Translations under genes and position numbers: made by a program
The notes under the pieces: model-generated
Database searches by the model: none
What the model was told of the DNA's origin: nothing
The model's input: the letters and a program-made list of their open reading frames with translations, nothing else
In this document: piece by piece, positions 35,749 to 47,228 of the stretch
Layout: each line of letters starts with the position of its first letter
How positions within the stretch are numbered: the stretch's first letter is position 1
NCBI GenBank assembly: GCA_003667245.1
Contig: RCNN01000011.1
Coordinates: 120,188 to 184,187 of the forward strand
Direction of reading: 5' to 3'
From: Heterostelium multicystogenum
Lineage: Eukaryota > Evosea > Eumycetozoa > Acytosteliales > Acytosteliaceae
DNA length: 64,000 nt

Positions 35749-37565
35749 TTATTATTATCGACTCTCAACAATATTGATCAAAAAACAACTACAATAACTA
35801 CAACAACAAACACAGTTATATTTAAATCTACTACTATATTATAATAACGAACGATGAAAGATATAAATAATATATATTATTATTATTATTATTATTGATA
35901 TCTAAGTAGTCGATAACAACAACGGTAATAATAATTTAAATCTTATTAACAGCTCAAATTTATAATTTTAAAATTTTCTTGATAACAACATTATGAAAAT
36001 TCGTCTTCATTTTGTTTTTTGGAAAAATAAAGTATAAAATAAGTTGGATTAAATATAATCATTAACTTCATTTAAACAAACTCAAGATAATATATAAAAT
36101 GATAATAACTATATATTTGGGGGTTTATAAAATATCAATATGATAAATGATTTATTGTTGTTGTCGTTGTTGGTTAGATTATTGGTTTTTGTGTTTTTTG
36201 GTTTTAGATATTATCAATCAACGAAAAAGTAAATTTAAAATCTATTATTATAATATTAAGAATTATCTGTTAATTTTACTAATATGTAAAAGTATTTATT
36301 TATTTAGAAATTATTAAAAATCAATTATTGAATTCGATAATTTAATATAAATATAAATTATTTAGGATAATTTAGAATGACATCATTACAAAGGAAGAAT
36401 CGATAATGCATTGAAGAGCTCTACTCATGGTTTACTTAATTTTTATGAATGGAATTCGTATTTTAATAATAAAATATTTAGTGGGAAGGGTGATGATACC
36501 CATCATACATATACCGGTCCAACCAATTTCTAATGATTTTTAAAATTATCGAATTTAGTTGTTGTTGTTGTTTTTTTAAGTGGAAGATTACAGGTGGTAT
36601 TGGGGAACATTAAAATAATACCTTCCTTTTTTTGACTTAATTAAATTTTAATTACACACCTTTTTGTATTGAAGTGACCTCTAATCTTGAAACCACCCCC
36701 GTTCTTTCGAAGTGAATGGATTAGGCCTTCCATGTTGTGAGGGGGTTGGAATATGACATCACACTATGATGTTAGAAATCAACCGTAACCGATCCAAAAT
36801 ATCATCTCTGACACGTTTCCATTTTTTTTAAATATTTCAACCAATGTAATACGAGGATATCCCCAGATTTTTTTAACAATGAGATGCATCCTCCTACTAA
36901 AGAGTCACGGTTTGACACGTGTCCAATAGCAATTTATTTTAAAATATGAAGATCTATAGAAGTGTGGTTACAAAAAGTGGTCATTATGTGACTGGGACTT
37001 GGTTCTTTAAGGAGTTCAAAATATGATGTCAGAACCATCATGTTAGACAGGTCCATTTGAACAAAAAAACTGATTCAGATTGATATTTGCAAGTGACCAT
37101 GCAAAGACTTTACACCTAAGTACGGCAGCGGATAATCAACCTTCGTCTATATAACCAATGAGTCCACGCACCCATTTTTTTTAATTTCATTTTCATCATA
37201 TAGAATAATAATCAAATATTTATAAATATTACTATTATCTGTTATAAGTTAAGTTTTTATATATAAATATTTTATTATTATCTTTTATAACAATAAAATT
37301 ATATCACTACTATAACTTCAATATTATTTATCAAAGTATTAAATAAAATTGATCATTTGTCTACTTATACATTTTAAATGTAAAAACAACAAAATTCAAA
37401 TTGATATACATACATAAATATATATACTCTAAAAATAAAATCTCATTTAGTAATAACATTTTAATATTATATAAATACCTATAAATATTACTTTTACATC
37501 TATTATCAATATAAATAGAACTTTAAATTTTATAAAAACATAAAATAACTTTATTAAATATAAGA
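35749..37565. other. long intergenic region with imperfect direct repeats
   Basis: About 1.8 kb between divergent genes. It holds two related segments, near 36749-36777 and 37019-37048 (AATATGA-x-TCA ... ATGTTAGA), and GC-richer patches between 36480 and 37170 without ORFs, possibly remnants of a transposon or old gene. Flanks are very AT-rich. Confidence 0.4.
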
Positions 37566-38009
37566 ATGAGAAACTCTTTAAAATTAGATTTTCTTATCTT
37601 GCTAATATTGTTTACTGTATATATCAAATTATTAAATGGTAAGGATCACATGTAGAAATTCAAAATATAAAGTAAATAAATATTAATTCCAAATAATTTT
37701 AATTTATAGATTATAACATCAATCAACATCAACAATGTGAAAATGAAATAACCAATAGAAATACCAACGGAAATGGATTTGGTCGAGATAATACACAATT
37801 TGATTTTTTCAACCGAGAAATATCAACACATAAAAACAATTCAACCATCATCATCATCATGTTCATTACTACTCAGAAATAATAATATATTAAAAATTCG
37901 ACCTCTCAATGCAGCATTCTTTCTAATGATATCATTCTCTATGTTTTTATTATACTTGGTGCTACCAAAAGAAATATTAAAGAATGCAATAAAAAATCAA
38001 AAATATTAA
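37566..38009 (+). CDS. possible small membrane protein, split
   Basis: A first exon reads MRNSLKLDFLILLILFTVYI, a clean signal peptide, up to a GTAAGG donor near 37640; the second exon starts after TTTATAG near 37709 with DYNINQHQQCENEITNR. That frame closes near 37880, while an overlapping frame continues with a TM segment (AAFFLMISFSMFLLYLVLP) to a stop at 38009. A one-base frameshift would join them into a type I membrane protein of about 120 aa. No homologue recognised. Confidence 0.35.
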
Positions 38010-38507
38010 TTAATTTTTAGTATTTAAAAAACAAAAACAAATATAATATATATACAACTTATTTTTACTTAATTTTTTTTATCATCTTATTACTATTCTT
38101 ATTCATTTATTCATTCATTTAAAATTTTATTTGTTATATTCCATAAAAGTAAAAAGATTTGCAATATTAATGAATTCATTAATATAGATAAGGAATTGGT
38201 TACTAGCATTGGGGGTTCTTTGTCATCCTTTTATTTTCCTCAAGATCAATCTTGGACTTGATTTGGGAAATAATTTGATTTTGTTTGTTTTTGTTTTTTG
38301 TTTTTGGTCCTTTAAAATAAAATAATTATCCTTTTTAAGAATCCAAGATTATGTGGATGAAATTATTAATAGAAAATGATTCACTAGAAACAAAATGCTA
38401 TTTAATAAATTCTAAATACCTAAATACATATATACATTTAAATATCCTATATATTCTTAGAATTATTATTAGTTTTCTTTTATCTGATATTAGAAAAATA
38501 ATAAATC
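38010..38507. other. AT-rich upstream region of the Hsp20 gene
   Basis: About 500 nt, mostly A/T. A partial heat-shock-like motif (TTCTTAGAA, near 38453) has a 3-nt instead of 2-nt gap and is not called. No ORF is supported. Confidence 0.4.
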
Positions 38508-38954
38508 ATGTCAATCCAACATTTCCAACCATTGATGAGAAGAGGTGAATTATGGGATCCATTCACTGAGACAGGAATGATCGATAGAGATTTCCCACAT
38601 CATGATTTTTGGACTTCAAGAACCCAAATGTGGAAGCCATGTGTTGACGTAACTGAGAATGCCAACCAAATGATGATTCATTGTGAATTGCCAGGTTGCA
38701 AGAAGGACGAAATCCATTTAGACGTCCAAGAAGGAAAACTCACCATTTCCGGTGAGAGAGTTCAAAATAAGGAGACAGACGACGCCAAGTTCCATCGTAT
38801 CGAGAGATCCTATGGTAAATTCCAGAGAACCTTTACCGTTCCAGAGAATTGCAAGACCTCTGACATCTCCGCCAAATATGCCGACGGTGTTTTGGACATT
38901 GTCATTCCAAAACAAGCCAGAGTAGACAAGCCTCATAAGATTAGTATTCAATGA
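38508..38954 (+). CDS. small heat-shock protein, Hsp20/alpha-crystallin family
   Basis: Intact single-exon gene of 148 aa. The alpha-crystallin domain spans about residues 40-148: WKPCVDVTENANQMMIHCEL, ELPGCKKDEIHLDVQEGKL, SGER, FQRTFTVPENC, and the A-x-x-x-x-GVL motif as AKYADGVLDIVIPK. The C-terminal ISIQ resembles the I-x-I anchor used for oligomer assembly. ATP-independent holdase of the cytosol. The short N-terminal arm (MSIQHFQPLMRRGELWDPF) is typical of class I sHSPs. Starts at the first Met after an A-rich leader. Confidence 0.96.
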   Translation: MSIQHFQPLMRRGELWDPFTETGMIDRDFPHHDFWTSRTQMWKPCVDVTENANQMMIHCELPGCKKDEIHLDVQEGKLTISGERVQNKETDDAKFHRIERSYGKFQRTFTVPENCKTSDISAKYADGVLDIVIPKQARVDKPHKISIQ

Positions 38955-39217
38955 GGAGAGCCATCCATTCGTTCAATGGAAAAGAAGCTTTTGTAAATAA
39001 AAATAAATTCTATTCCATTACAATCTTACTTATTAGTCATTGTTGTCTGAGATAACAATAGTTTATTGCTTTGTTTATTTAAAAAGATATATTTAATCCT
39101 TTAGTAATAAATTATATTATATTTGAAAGGAGGGTGAATACAAATACGTTACTATTAGTACATCATTTTCATGACAATTACATGAATAAATATATGAATT
39201 TGTTATTTGATGAAATT

Positions 39218-41721
39218 CTAATACAATTCTAAAACCTTAATATTTCCCTGACTATTTGCCGCCAAAAGTATATTTGAGTCTTTCTTCCAACAAACTGAGC
39301 TTACAAATTGAGATCCATCATCATCCGTTTCTTCTCCCTTGAATGAATTGGAATTAGTTTAACCGCTTTATACAGATATTTGATATATTATTTCAACTTA
39401 CACTTCCAGAATTTGCACCAAATCTATGAGTAACAATTGGTTTTGATAATGTTTTATAATATGTATATACACCATTGTTCTCACTTCCACAGCATATATA
39501 ATCGCCACTGACAGTTAGACCAACAAAATTCTTTCTCATTGGCATGACCAACATAGGTTCTTACGCATTCATTTTGATTTACATTCCAGAGTTTCAAAGT
39601 TGAGTCGGTAGATGCAGATATTATTTCGTCGCGATTCATAAACTTTACATAACTGACTGCTTTCCTGTGGCCTTTGAAGATTGAAAGTGGTTCTTTGGGA
39701 TGTCTGAGATCATAATAGTGAATGTGGTGGTCGGCAGATCCAAATGCAATCAAGTGCGATGAGCTTGGATTGAATTTAACGCAACAAATGTTTGCTTTGC
39801 TCTCAATAGTTGTTATGGCTCGCCTTGAGGTTGTTGACCATAGCTTGACACGTGTATCATCGGAACCACTTGCAAGTTGTGTGGGATCAGTTCTTGAAAA
39901 ATCGACACTCCAAACACGCTTTTCGTGCTCTTCCATCGACATTACATCCTGTCCGGTGTTCACATCCCATAGTGTAATGATTCCCTCGTAGTCGGAGCTA
40001 GCAATCTGAGATTTTATATATGTGTTCCAACTGAGACAACTGATTTTTGAACGACAAGTCATTTCCTTGACTGGAACATGCACATCTACATGGTCATGCA
40101 AGTTGAGCTGAGCGTATTCAAATACTTTGATCTTCTTTGTTACACCTGCAGTTGCAAAGAATTCATCGTCCTTGTCAAATTCAATACTCGAGACAATAGA
40201 AGAAGTACTGTAGAGATCACCATATTTTAGAGTTGTAATGACTCTGAAATCATTGAATCGTGTAAATTTCGAAAGGTTCCTAGAGAAACTCAACAATCCT
40301 TTGCCTAGTTTCTTTGGTTGATTTATCTCTGTATTTGTCTCTAATATTGGTTCTGGCTCTTGTTCTATATTTTTGGTCAAATATTATTAATAAAAAATAT
40401 TAGGTGGGCTGGTTGTTGTGTCCTTACCATAAGCTGAGAAATAACATGATTGCAAATCATCTAAATGGGTATCAATCTTTCTTTTCTTATTCACAGTTGG
40501 ATTTGGCTTCTCTTTCTTTGCACCACCTTTATCTGTTGATGAAGCCGTTGTTGTTGTTGTAGTTGTAGATGTAGTAGATGTTGTTGTCGTTGAATTTTCA
40601 TTACTACTAACACTGCTTCCTACATTTCCTTCTTTAATATGCTCTTTACTAATTTCACTTATATTTACATTATACAATATTGATATTTCCTCATTATTAC
40701 TATTACTATTGTCATTGCTAGTTGCAGATAAAGTAGGTTTATCCTTTTGTTGTGCTTCAATACTTTCAATATCGTGGTCCAACAATGAAATTTGTCTCTT
40801 TAGCAATCTAAAAGCCTCCATCTTCTGCGACTTTGTTTTTACAAGGAAATCCAATAGAATATCAAGCTCGACCTGTTGATCTTGGAGTTCAATAAGTTTC
40901 TTTTTCTCCAACAATGCCGCAACCATATTATTAATATCTAAGCCATTTATCTGTTAATAAAAGAATGTTCTAAATGCTTTGAAACATCATAGCATACCTG
41001 TTATTGAAATAGTATCTGTTGAAAACAACGTATGTTGAAGTTGTTTAACTGGTGGAGTTGATACCAAATTACTATTCTGTGACATTGTCTCTACAAATTT
41101 ATTCACTGTTAAATATGCGAGTTAGTATTTTCATTGGTTGTCAAAAACTTTGTATGATATTTACATGCGAAATTAGGAAAAATCTGGTCTCTGGACAGGA
41201 AATTCATGCAATATGGACATGAAGACTGTTTAGAAAGTTTGCATCAAAATGCATTGATAGCAAAATGAATGTCCACACTTGGTGATAAAAGGCTCTTTAA
41301 TTATATCAAGACAGATTGGACATGACAATGTATCCTCAAGTTGCTTATGTGCGTTCAATGGTCCAGTTGTACCATTATGGTTTACTGAAGCATAGGAAGA
41401 TATTGTCACTTTCTTGCTTTTCATTACACCATTACTAGTACAATTCAATTTAGTATCATCATGTTCATTCTTTTCCTTTTCACTGTTAATACCGCTGCTG
41501 CTGCTGTTGTTGCTGCCGCTATTATTTCCAGCTGTATTTCCATTTCCATTTAAATTAGTATTGCTGCTATTACTGGTGCTATTGCTTGTTGTTGATGTTG
41601 ATGTAGATAAAGCTATAGAGTTATTTGATGCAGATGGAGTTGTTGAAGATGACATTGAAAGTGAATGATGTCCATTTGGAGCGGCACCATTTACAACTGG
41701 GGACACCACAGGAATATCCAT
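39218..41721 (-). CDS. cop1: COP1-type RING-WD40 E3 ubiquitin ligase
   Basis: Four parts in the order of COP1: Ser/Asn-rich N-terminus; [27 protein letters not shown] and SSCPYC, then the family motif IFPNFA; coiled coil ([17 protein letters not shown] and [17 protein letters not shown] near 40900); seven-bladed WD40 domain from about 40270. WD repeats include [70 protein letters not shown] and [11 protein letters not shown], diagnostic of COP1. The last blade ([17 protein letters not shown]) ends at 39218. Frameshifts lie near 41235 in the RING and near 39525. In plants and animals COP1 binds substrates bearing VP motifs and works with DDB1-CUL4; substrates here are unknown. Confidence 0.94.
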
Positions 41722-43758
41722 TATAATCTATATAGTTGATAGATTAGATTAGATCTAAATACAAACACAAAGTAATAAGACAAAAAAAATATAGCAATTT
41801 ATAAATTATTACAAGAATAAAAACAAACCACAACAAACATTCAATACAACACAATAGAATTCAATACGTTGTTTGTTTGTTTGTTTGTTTGTTGTGTTAT
41901 CTTGAATATTATTTATCTATATTAATTTTTTAATTTTTTTAACTTTATTAACTTTATTAACTTTATTATTTTTAACTTTATTATTTTTTAACTATTAATT
42001 TTTTTAAATTTTTTTAATTTTATTAACTTTATTAACTTTATTAATTTTTTTAACTTTATTAACTTTATTAATTTTTTATTTTATGTTTTTTATGTTTTGT
42101 GCTTTATGTTTTTCAAAAATTAAATTTATTAATAATTAAAGGATTATACTCAACTACAACAATTAGTAGAATGAACTCTTCTAAATTTAAATGAGGATCT
42201 AAACTATTTATTTGGTTTTTCAATTTAAATCTGTTTAATTTCAAATGTACACCTCCTATTTTGTTGTAGACGACTTAACTGAACAATCAACCAATAACCA
42301 ATGACAATGACTTCAATATTAATAATAATAATAAAGCTAGCAGACAGATAAATTTTGTTGAGTTGAGAATAACAAAATCGATAACTGTTAACTATTTTTC
42401 ATATTATACAATTAATATCTAATATAAACAAACTTGGAGTTGCAAAAGTATTCGAACTTGAATATTTAATTCACATGACTATATTTTGCAAAGCTGAATA
42501 AGCCTGGTAATATTGCGCCATTTCACAAGTACTTTTGATAGCTTTGCTTTGATGTGTTCCTTCACCCCACATTCACTTTCTCCTCAACAAAGTGAGATTA
42601 CCAATTAAATTTAGTCTAGGTTGCACTATTGAATCTCACCTCGAGCTTGATTGATTCTGAATAAAATAACCAATTATTAATATCAAATTATTACTGAATA
42701 TTAATAGAAGTTTCATTAACTTTCAAATTCTTAATCAACTTGGGAGGTTTAGACATAAATGGCATAACCAATCATTCACACTATTTCGATTCCTAGATAA
42801 CTCATTTACAAGTTAGAGATATAAAAAATAAAATCATGTGATGAATCAATCATCAACCATACCTTGTATGCATGCAAACTCTTTCGTTCACACCATTGCA
42901 CCAAACTACTTGTGAGTCAAACCATGATACAAACAAACTTGGAAAGCTTCATTTGCAAACTGTTTTTTTTCATATCCTTTCAAAATTGCCAAATTGCAAA
43001 AGAACATTTTTATCCATAATTACCTTTACAAACTAATCAATATGAAAATTCATTTGCTGATTGTGGTGGGTTGATTTGATTTTTAGTGATCCAATGGGGG
43101 TGAATCTTCGATTAAAAAATTGATAAATGATAAATCAATACAATCCATCGTCCTCCAAACAATACTAAGAAAACAATTTGAACATGATGAAATGGGAGAT
43201 ATCGACATTGCTCAAGAGTAATCCAGGAAATCATCATTAATGAATCTCAATGAGTTATCTTCAACAATCAATTAGAGATTATGGTATGATGGGTTTGAAT
43301 ATCGAGTGATGAATTAACAATTTATAAATATTGTAAAGGTTTACTTATCAGCGTGAATCTTGGTTGATGACACCTTTGGTGAACTAACTTGGGGGACTTT
43401 CCAGTTCTTTTATTTTTAATCCAAGCTCAAGGGAGTCAAAACTTTGCTTTTTATTCTTCAGATGATATCTTTTAAATTTATGGAGAAGTTTGTCTTGTGA
43501 AGTGGTATAAAGCTTATAATCTTAGATGAATCATTTGTTTTCTTATGTGGTCCAATCGGATACATTAGAAGTTCAAAATAAGTACTTGATTGACAGAAGT
43601 TATTGGGTAAACAATTATCTATTCATTAAAGAACTACCAGAAATAATTAATTGATTTTAATTTTATTTTAACATCAGACTTCCTAATAGTAAAGTAGGAA
43701 ATTATTAGTCTTATACTTTTTGTTTTATAAATATAATATATATATTTATTAATCCAAA
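41722..43758. other. AT-rich intergenic region with tandem simple repeats
   Basis: Includes GTTT repeats near 41872, and a run of (AACTTTATT)-like units from about 41930 to 42075, in part interrupted by poly-T. Beyond 42800, segments homologous to the region 44970-45700 start, forming the first copy of a tandem duplication. Confidence 0.7.
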
Positions 43759-44550
43759 ATGGAATTTGATGAAATTCTGGGTATTTATACCTATTCCTAA
43801 AATTTCTGAAAATATACTTACCAATAGATCAAATAGAAAAAATCAAAAGACTTTGATTTACATATAGTAACTAGACATTCATTTGAGGATAGTATACCCA
43901 TCTATGAATTATCATTGGAAGCTAATTATGAAGAATGTATTGTTCCTGAAATCAATATGTTTCATGAAGAGATACCAAATGTACTGATGTATTAAATATT
44001 CATGGAGATAGTATCCAAGTTCAACAATCAGATACAAATAATTTCATTGACAAGGATGAAGTAATAAGACAACAGTTCATCAATGAACTTTCCAATAATT
44101 TCTATTGATATAAATGATCTCAAAGAGACAGAATTTGAAGTAACAAAAGAGATACAATCGAAGGTTTCTGATAACAATCAACCAACTCCAAAAAATAAGG
44201 TAAAATCATTGAAGTTTAAGCATATCACTAGAAACCAAACCGAAATAGCTAAAGCATATGGAATTCAAAACACATCGCTTAGCAAGAGATTCAACAGACA
44301 TTTTAGAGACATAATTAGAGGATATCTAAATTCTGACACCCAGAAAGATCAAGCATTAGTGGAAAAGTATAATGAGATTTTAAAGAGTAAGAAAACCATT
44401 TGGTTGTCCAGGCTTTATAACAAAAAACAATATGATAACATGAGAAGTGTTTTATTCAAACATATAAAGTTACTATTAGATAATAATCCACTAGTTATCG
44501 AAATAAAACAAATAATATTTACCTTGTCATTCACCAATATAATTAATTGA
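43759..44550 (+). CDS. HTH-like family protein, copy 1 (frameshifted)
   Basis: Starts at ATG 43759 (MEFDEILGIYTY); coding runs pass through an acidic region (YELSLEANYEECIVPEINMF, HGDSIQVQQSDTNNF) with two frame breaks (about 43985 and 44085) and end in the conserved 155-aa frame 44083-44550. The domain there reads HITRNQTEIAKAYGIQNTSL followed by SKRFNRHFRDIIRGYL, a helix-turn-helix-like pattern (TEIAKAYGI as helix 2, TSLSKRF as recognition helix), then a basic region SKKTIWLSRLYNKKQYDN. The same pattern in copy 2 shows it is a conserved domain. DNA binding is inferred. Not matched to a named family. Confidence 0.6.
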
Positions 44551-46050
44551 TTTCAATCAATATTCAAAAATATCAACGTTTAATATTATTATCATTGTTT
44601 ATAATAAATTTGATATATCTCTTACTAAAATTCATATCTAAAAGAAGAGTTTCAAAAGAAGTGATGGTTTCATATTTATTTATAAAAATGATGATATGGT
44701 TTTTGTATAGACATCATTGAATTACAAAAATGACTTTGAAAAAAAAAAAGTACAATCATCTCCATAGAATTAAATATCTTGTTTAAAATATGTTGATTTA
44801 CTGGTTTCGATTTTACAGTTATTACCAAGATAAATATATGTATGAAAAAATCCATTATATTATCTTAAAGATCAAGGGAATTAAAATATATTTTTAATTA
44901 ATTTGAATTTAACAAACTAGTTGGAAGAAAATTAATTCCACCTCTGTATTGTATCTAAACCTTCCATGATGTAGTTTGATATAAAAAGTAAAATCGAGTG
45001 ATATCAACCATCAACCAACTTTTCTTCTGAAACACTTACTAAAGTTTTGTACAACTTGTTGTGAATAATCTCAACCAAAAGAGACATATTTACATTTAAA
45101 TAGTTGTCATACCTTGATAATAGAATAAATATCTCCCTAAGAAAATTTTATAAAATTTTACTATAATTGAACAAAACTCTTCAAATCATGATTCATTTCA
45201 TTAAAAATTAATACAGAGGAGAGGATGGTAAATCCTAGTTTGATGAAGGGGGAAATCTTCGATTCAAAAATTTTGGAGTGACAACTGTTGATTCCCAAAA
45301 GATTTTGAAATCTAAAAAAAAAAAAAAAAACAAAACAAAATTCGTCCTATTGGCAAAAACCAAAATTTATTGGGACAACAAGTAGTTTTAATTTACCAAA
45401 GGTCAGCAAGGAACATTATCTGAACAAGAATGGAAAACCATCATTTTTGAATCTCAATAAAAACATGAAGCATAAAAACAAATGAATCCTGTTCAAGAGA
45501 TTGCAAGTATGCAAGTAGTTTGATTTAAAATATTGATCAATTAATCAAAAATCGAAAAAGAAAAATTCGAGTTTGAAATCATAATTAAAGGTCAACATTG
45601 TCTATGAGGGCACTTGGCATTGATTACTCATAGAGATCACAATAATTTATGTATTGGGGACTTTCGAATTCTTTTTTATTTAAGTTCTGGCAACAAACTT
45701 TAGTTTATTATTTTTTTGAAATTCAAAAATGGTAAAGTGTACAAACCTTTTTACGGAGGGTGGTGAAAAAAGGAGGATGATGGTCAATTGGTCAGCAACA
45801 GATAAATCTTCTATATATCTTATTGTAGAGATATGAGTTGCAAATATTAGGGTTTTAAATAACCCAATAGTATACTTCTTTTCAAACAGGATCCATGATT
45901 GACCGAAACTGTTGGATATAACTTTAATAATATCAGTATCAAACAAATGTTTAAGTAAGAACTTTCGAGCTATCTAAACTTTATTTATAGAAGAATATTA
46001 TTATTGTAGAATTAAAATATTATTTATCAACAAATAAACATCATTTGGGA
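44551..46050. other. spacer and leader of duplicated unit 2
   Basis: About 1.5 kb, AT-rich, with short coding-like fragments (around 45404-45520, reading LSEQEWKTIIFESQ and MNPVQEIASMQVV) that have a weaker counterpart at 43200-43290 in unit 1. They may be old exons of a shared upstream gene. No complete gene is seen. Confidence 0.4.
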
Positions 46051-46914
46051 ATGGACAGATTTTTTTTCTAGCTTGGGTATTTATTACATTGAAATTTCTA
46101 TAAAGGAAATACTAATTCTTTAAAAGAACTTTTTCAAGAATGATCCAGACTCCACATTTGGAGACAGTGAGTCATTCTCCGAATATCTACTAAGTGAAAC
46201 ATTTGGAAACAATGAGACTATCTACAAATATATGAATATTAATGTAACCACAGATTCTAGATACAAAGTTCAAGAACAAATTCCTCCAAACGATCCTAGT
46301 GAACCTACTCAAGAGATTTTACATACAAATACTACTTTTATACCTGAATCAGAGGACCAGATAAATCAGGATGTAAATATGTTCTTTAAGAGCTTCCCGA
46401 GGTTTCCTTAAATTATACTGAATCAATAGAGCAAGTACCAAGTAGATTTATGAACAATGAAAGTGAGGAACTTTTGGTGAGTCCAGAGGTTAATTTAGAT
46501 AATAAAGCCCCACCAGAAAAAGAATCAAAGAAGTTTGTGATCAATGAGAGTTCCTCCGATACGGTACAGACTCAAGTTAAAAAGAAGAACCTTGCAAATA
46601 GAAATACGAGAATGACAATCAGATTTCTCTAAAGTATAGAGATTTAACAAAGAATCAACACCAAATAGCAAAGTCATGTGGTATTGATAATTCATATCTT
46701 AGTAAACTTTTCACCCGACATTTTACAGATCTAATTCGTAGATATATTCTTTCAGATGACACAAAGAAAGATAAAAAAATAGTGAAAAGTATAAGAGTTC
46801 TTACAGAGTAAGAAAACTCTTTGGTTATCCAGGCTTTATAACAAAAAAAAATTTGATAAAACAAGATATGTTCTATTCAGACATATAGAAGAACTATTAG
46901 ATAAAATCCTTTGA
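46051..46914 (+). CDS. HTH-like family protein, copy 2 (frameshifted)
   Basis: Parallel of copy 1: ATG 46051, acidic Ser/Glu/Thr-rich middle (SEYLLSETFGNNETIYKYMN, NDPSEPTQEIL), then the domain LTKNQHQIAKSCGIDNSYLS, KLFTRHFTDLIRRYI and SKKTLWLSRLYNKKKFDKTR to the stop at 46914. Residue identity with copy 1 in the last 90 positions is high by eye, and key positions (QxxIAKxxGI, SKxFxRHF, WLSRLYNKK) are shared. Breaks near 46395, 46630 and 46795 make it either an error-affected gene or a decaying paralogue. Confidence 0.55.
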
Positions 46915-47228
46915 TTATCAATAAAACAATAATAAATTAAATTGATCATACTTTTAGATATTTCATTTATTTTGTAACAAAGCCAGATAATGTCAGATGT
47001 CTAAATTCACATATTGTTAACTTTTTTTAAATAAGTAAGAACATCATGTTGTAAGATTCTCAAAATATTATTTCAAGATCTTTAGACAATTTTTATGTAT
47101 GTTATATTTAGCCAGAAATAATCATTATTTTTGGTCGACCTATCATTAGATCTAAATTTATTAGTACAAATTAACCTATTCTATTTAAAATAGTATATAT
47201 ATAAGCTTAATATTTGATTGCCTTATGT
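46915..47228. other. AT-rich spacer
   Basis: About 310 nt between convergent genes. No ORF or repeat seen. Confidence 0.5.

Larger units (their letters stand above)
42823..46914 (+). repeat. diverged tandem duplication, about 2.2-kb units
   Basis: Unit 1 (about 42823-44550) and unit 2 (about 44979-46914) share ordered landmarks: GATATAAAAA-x-TAAAATC at 42823 and 44979; ATCTTCGATT-x-AAAAA near 43104 and 45256; GAATCTCAAT near 43242 and 45451; GGGGACTTTC near 43393 and 45656; and the coding parts. The distance between matches rises from about 2,155 to 2,420 nt, so indels have built up. Both the noncoding leader and the gene were copied. Confidence 0.75.

Noticed and set aside
38445..38470. heat-shock element upstream of Hsp20
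   Set aside because: TTCTTAGAA has the wrong spacing for the TTCnnGAA unit and is not repeated.
41872..42080. GTTT and AACTTTATT repeats as a CRISPR-like array
   Set aside because: Contiguous simple repeats without spacers, in a eukaryotic intergenic region.
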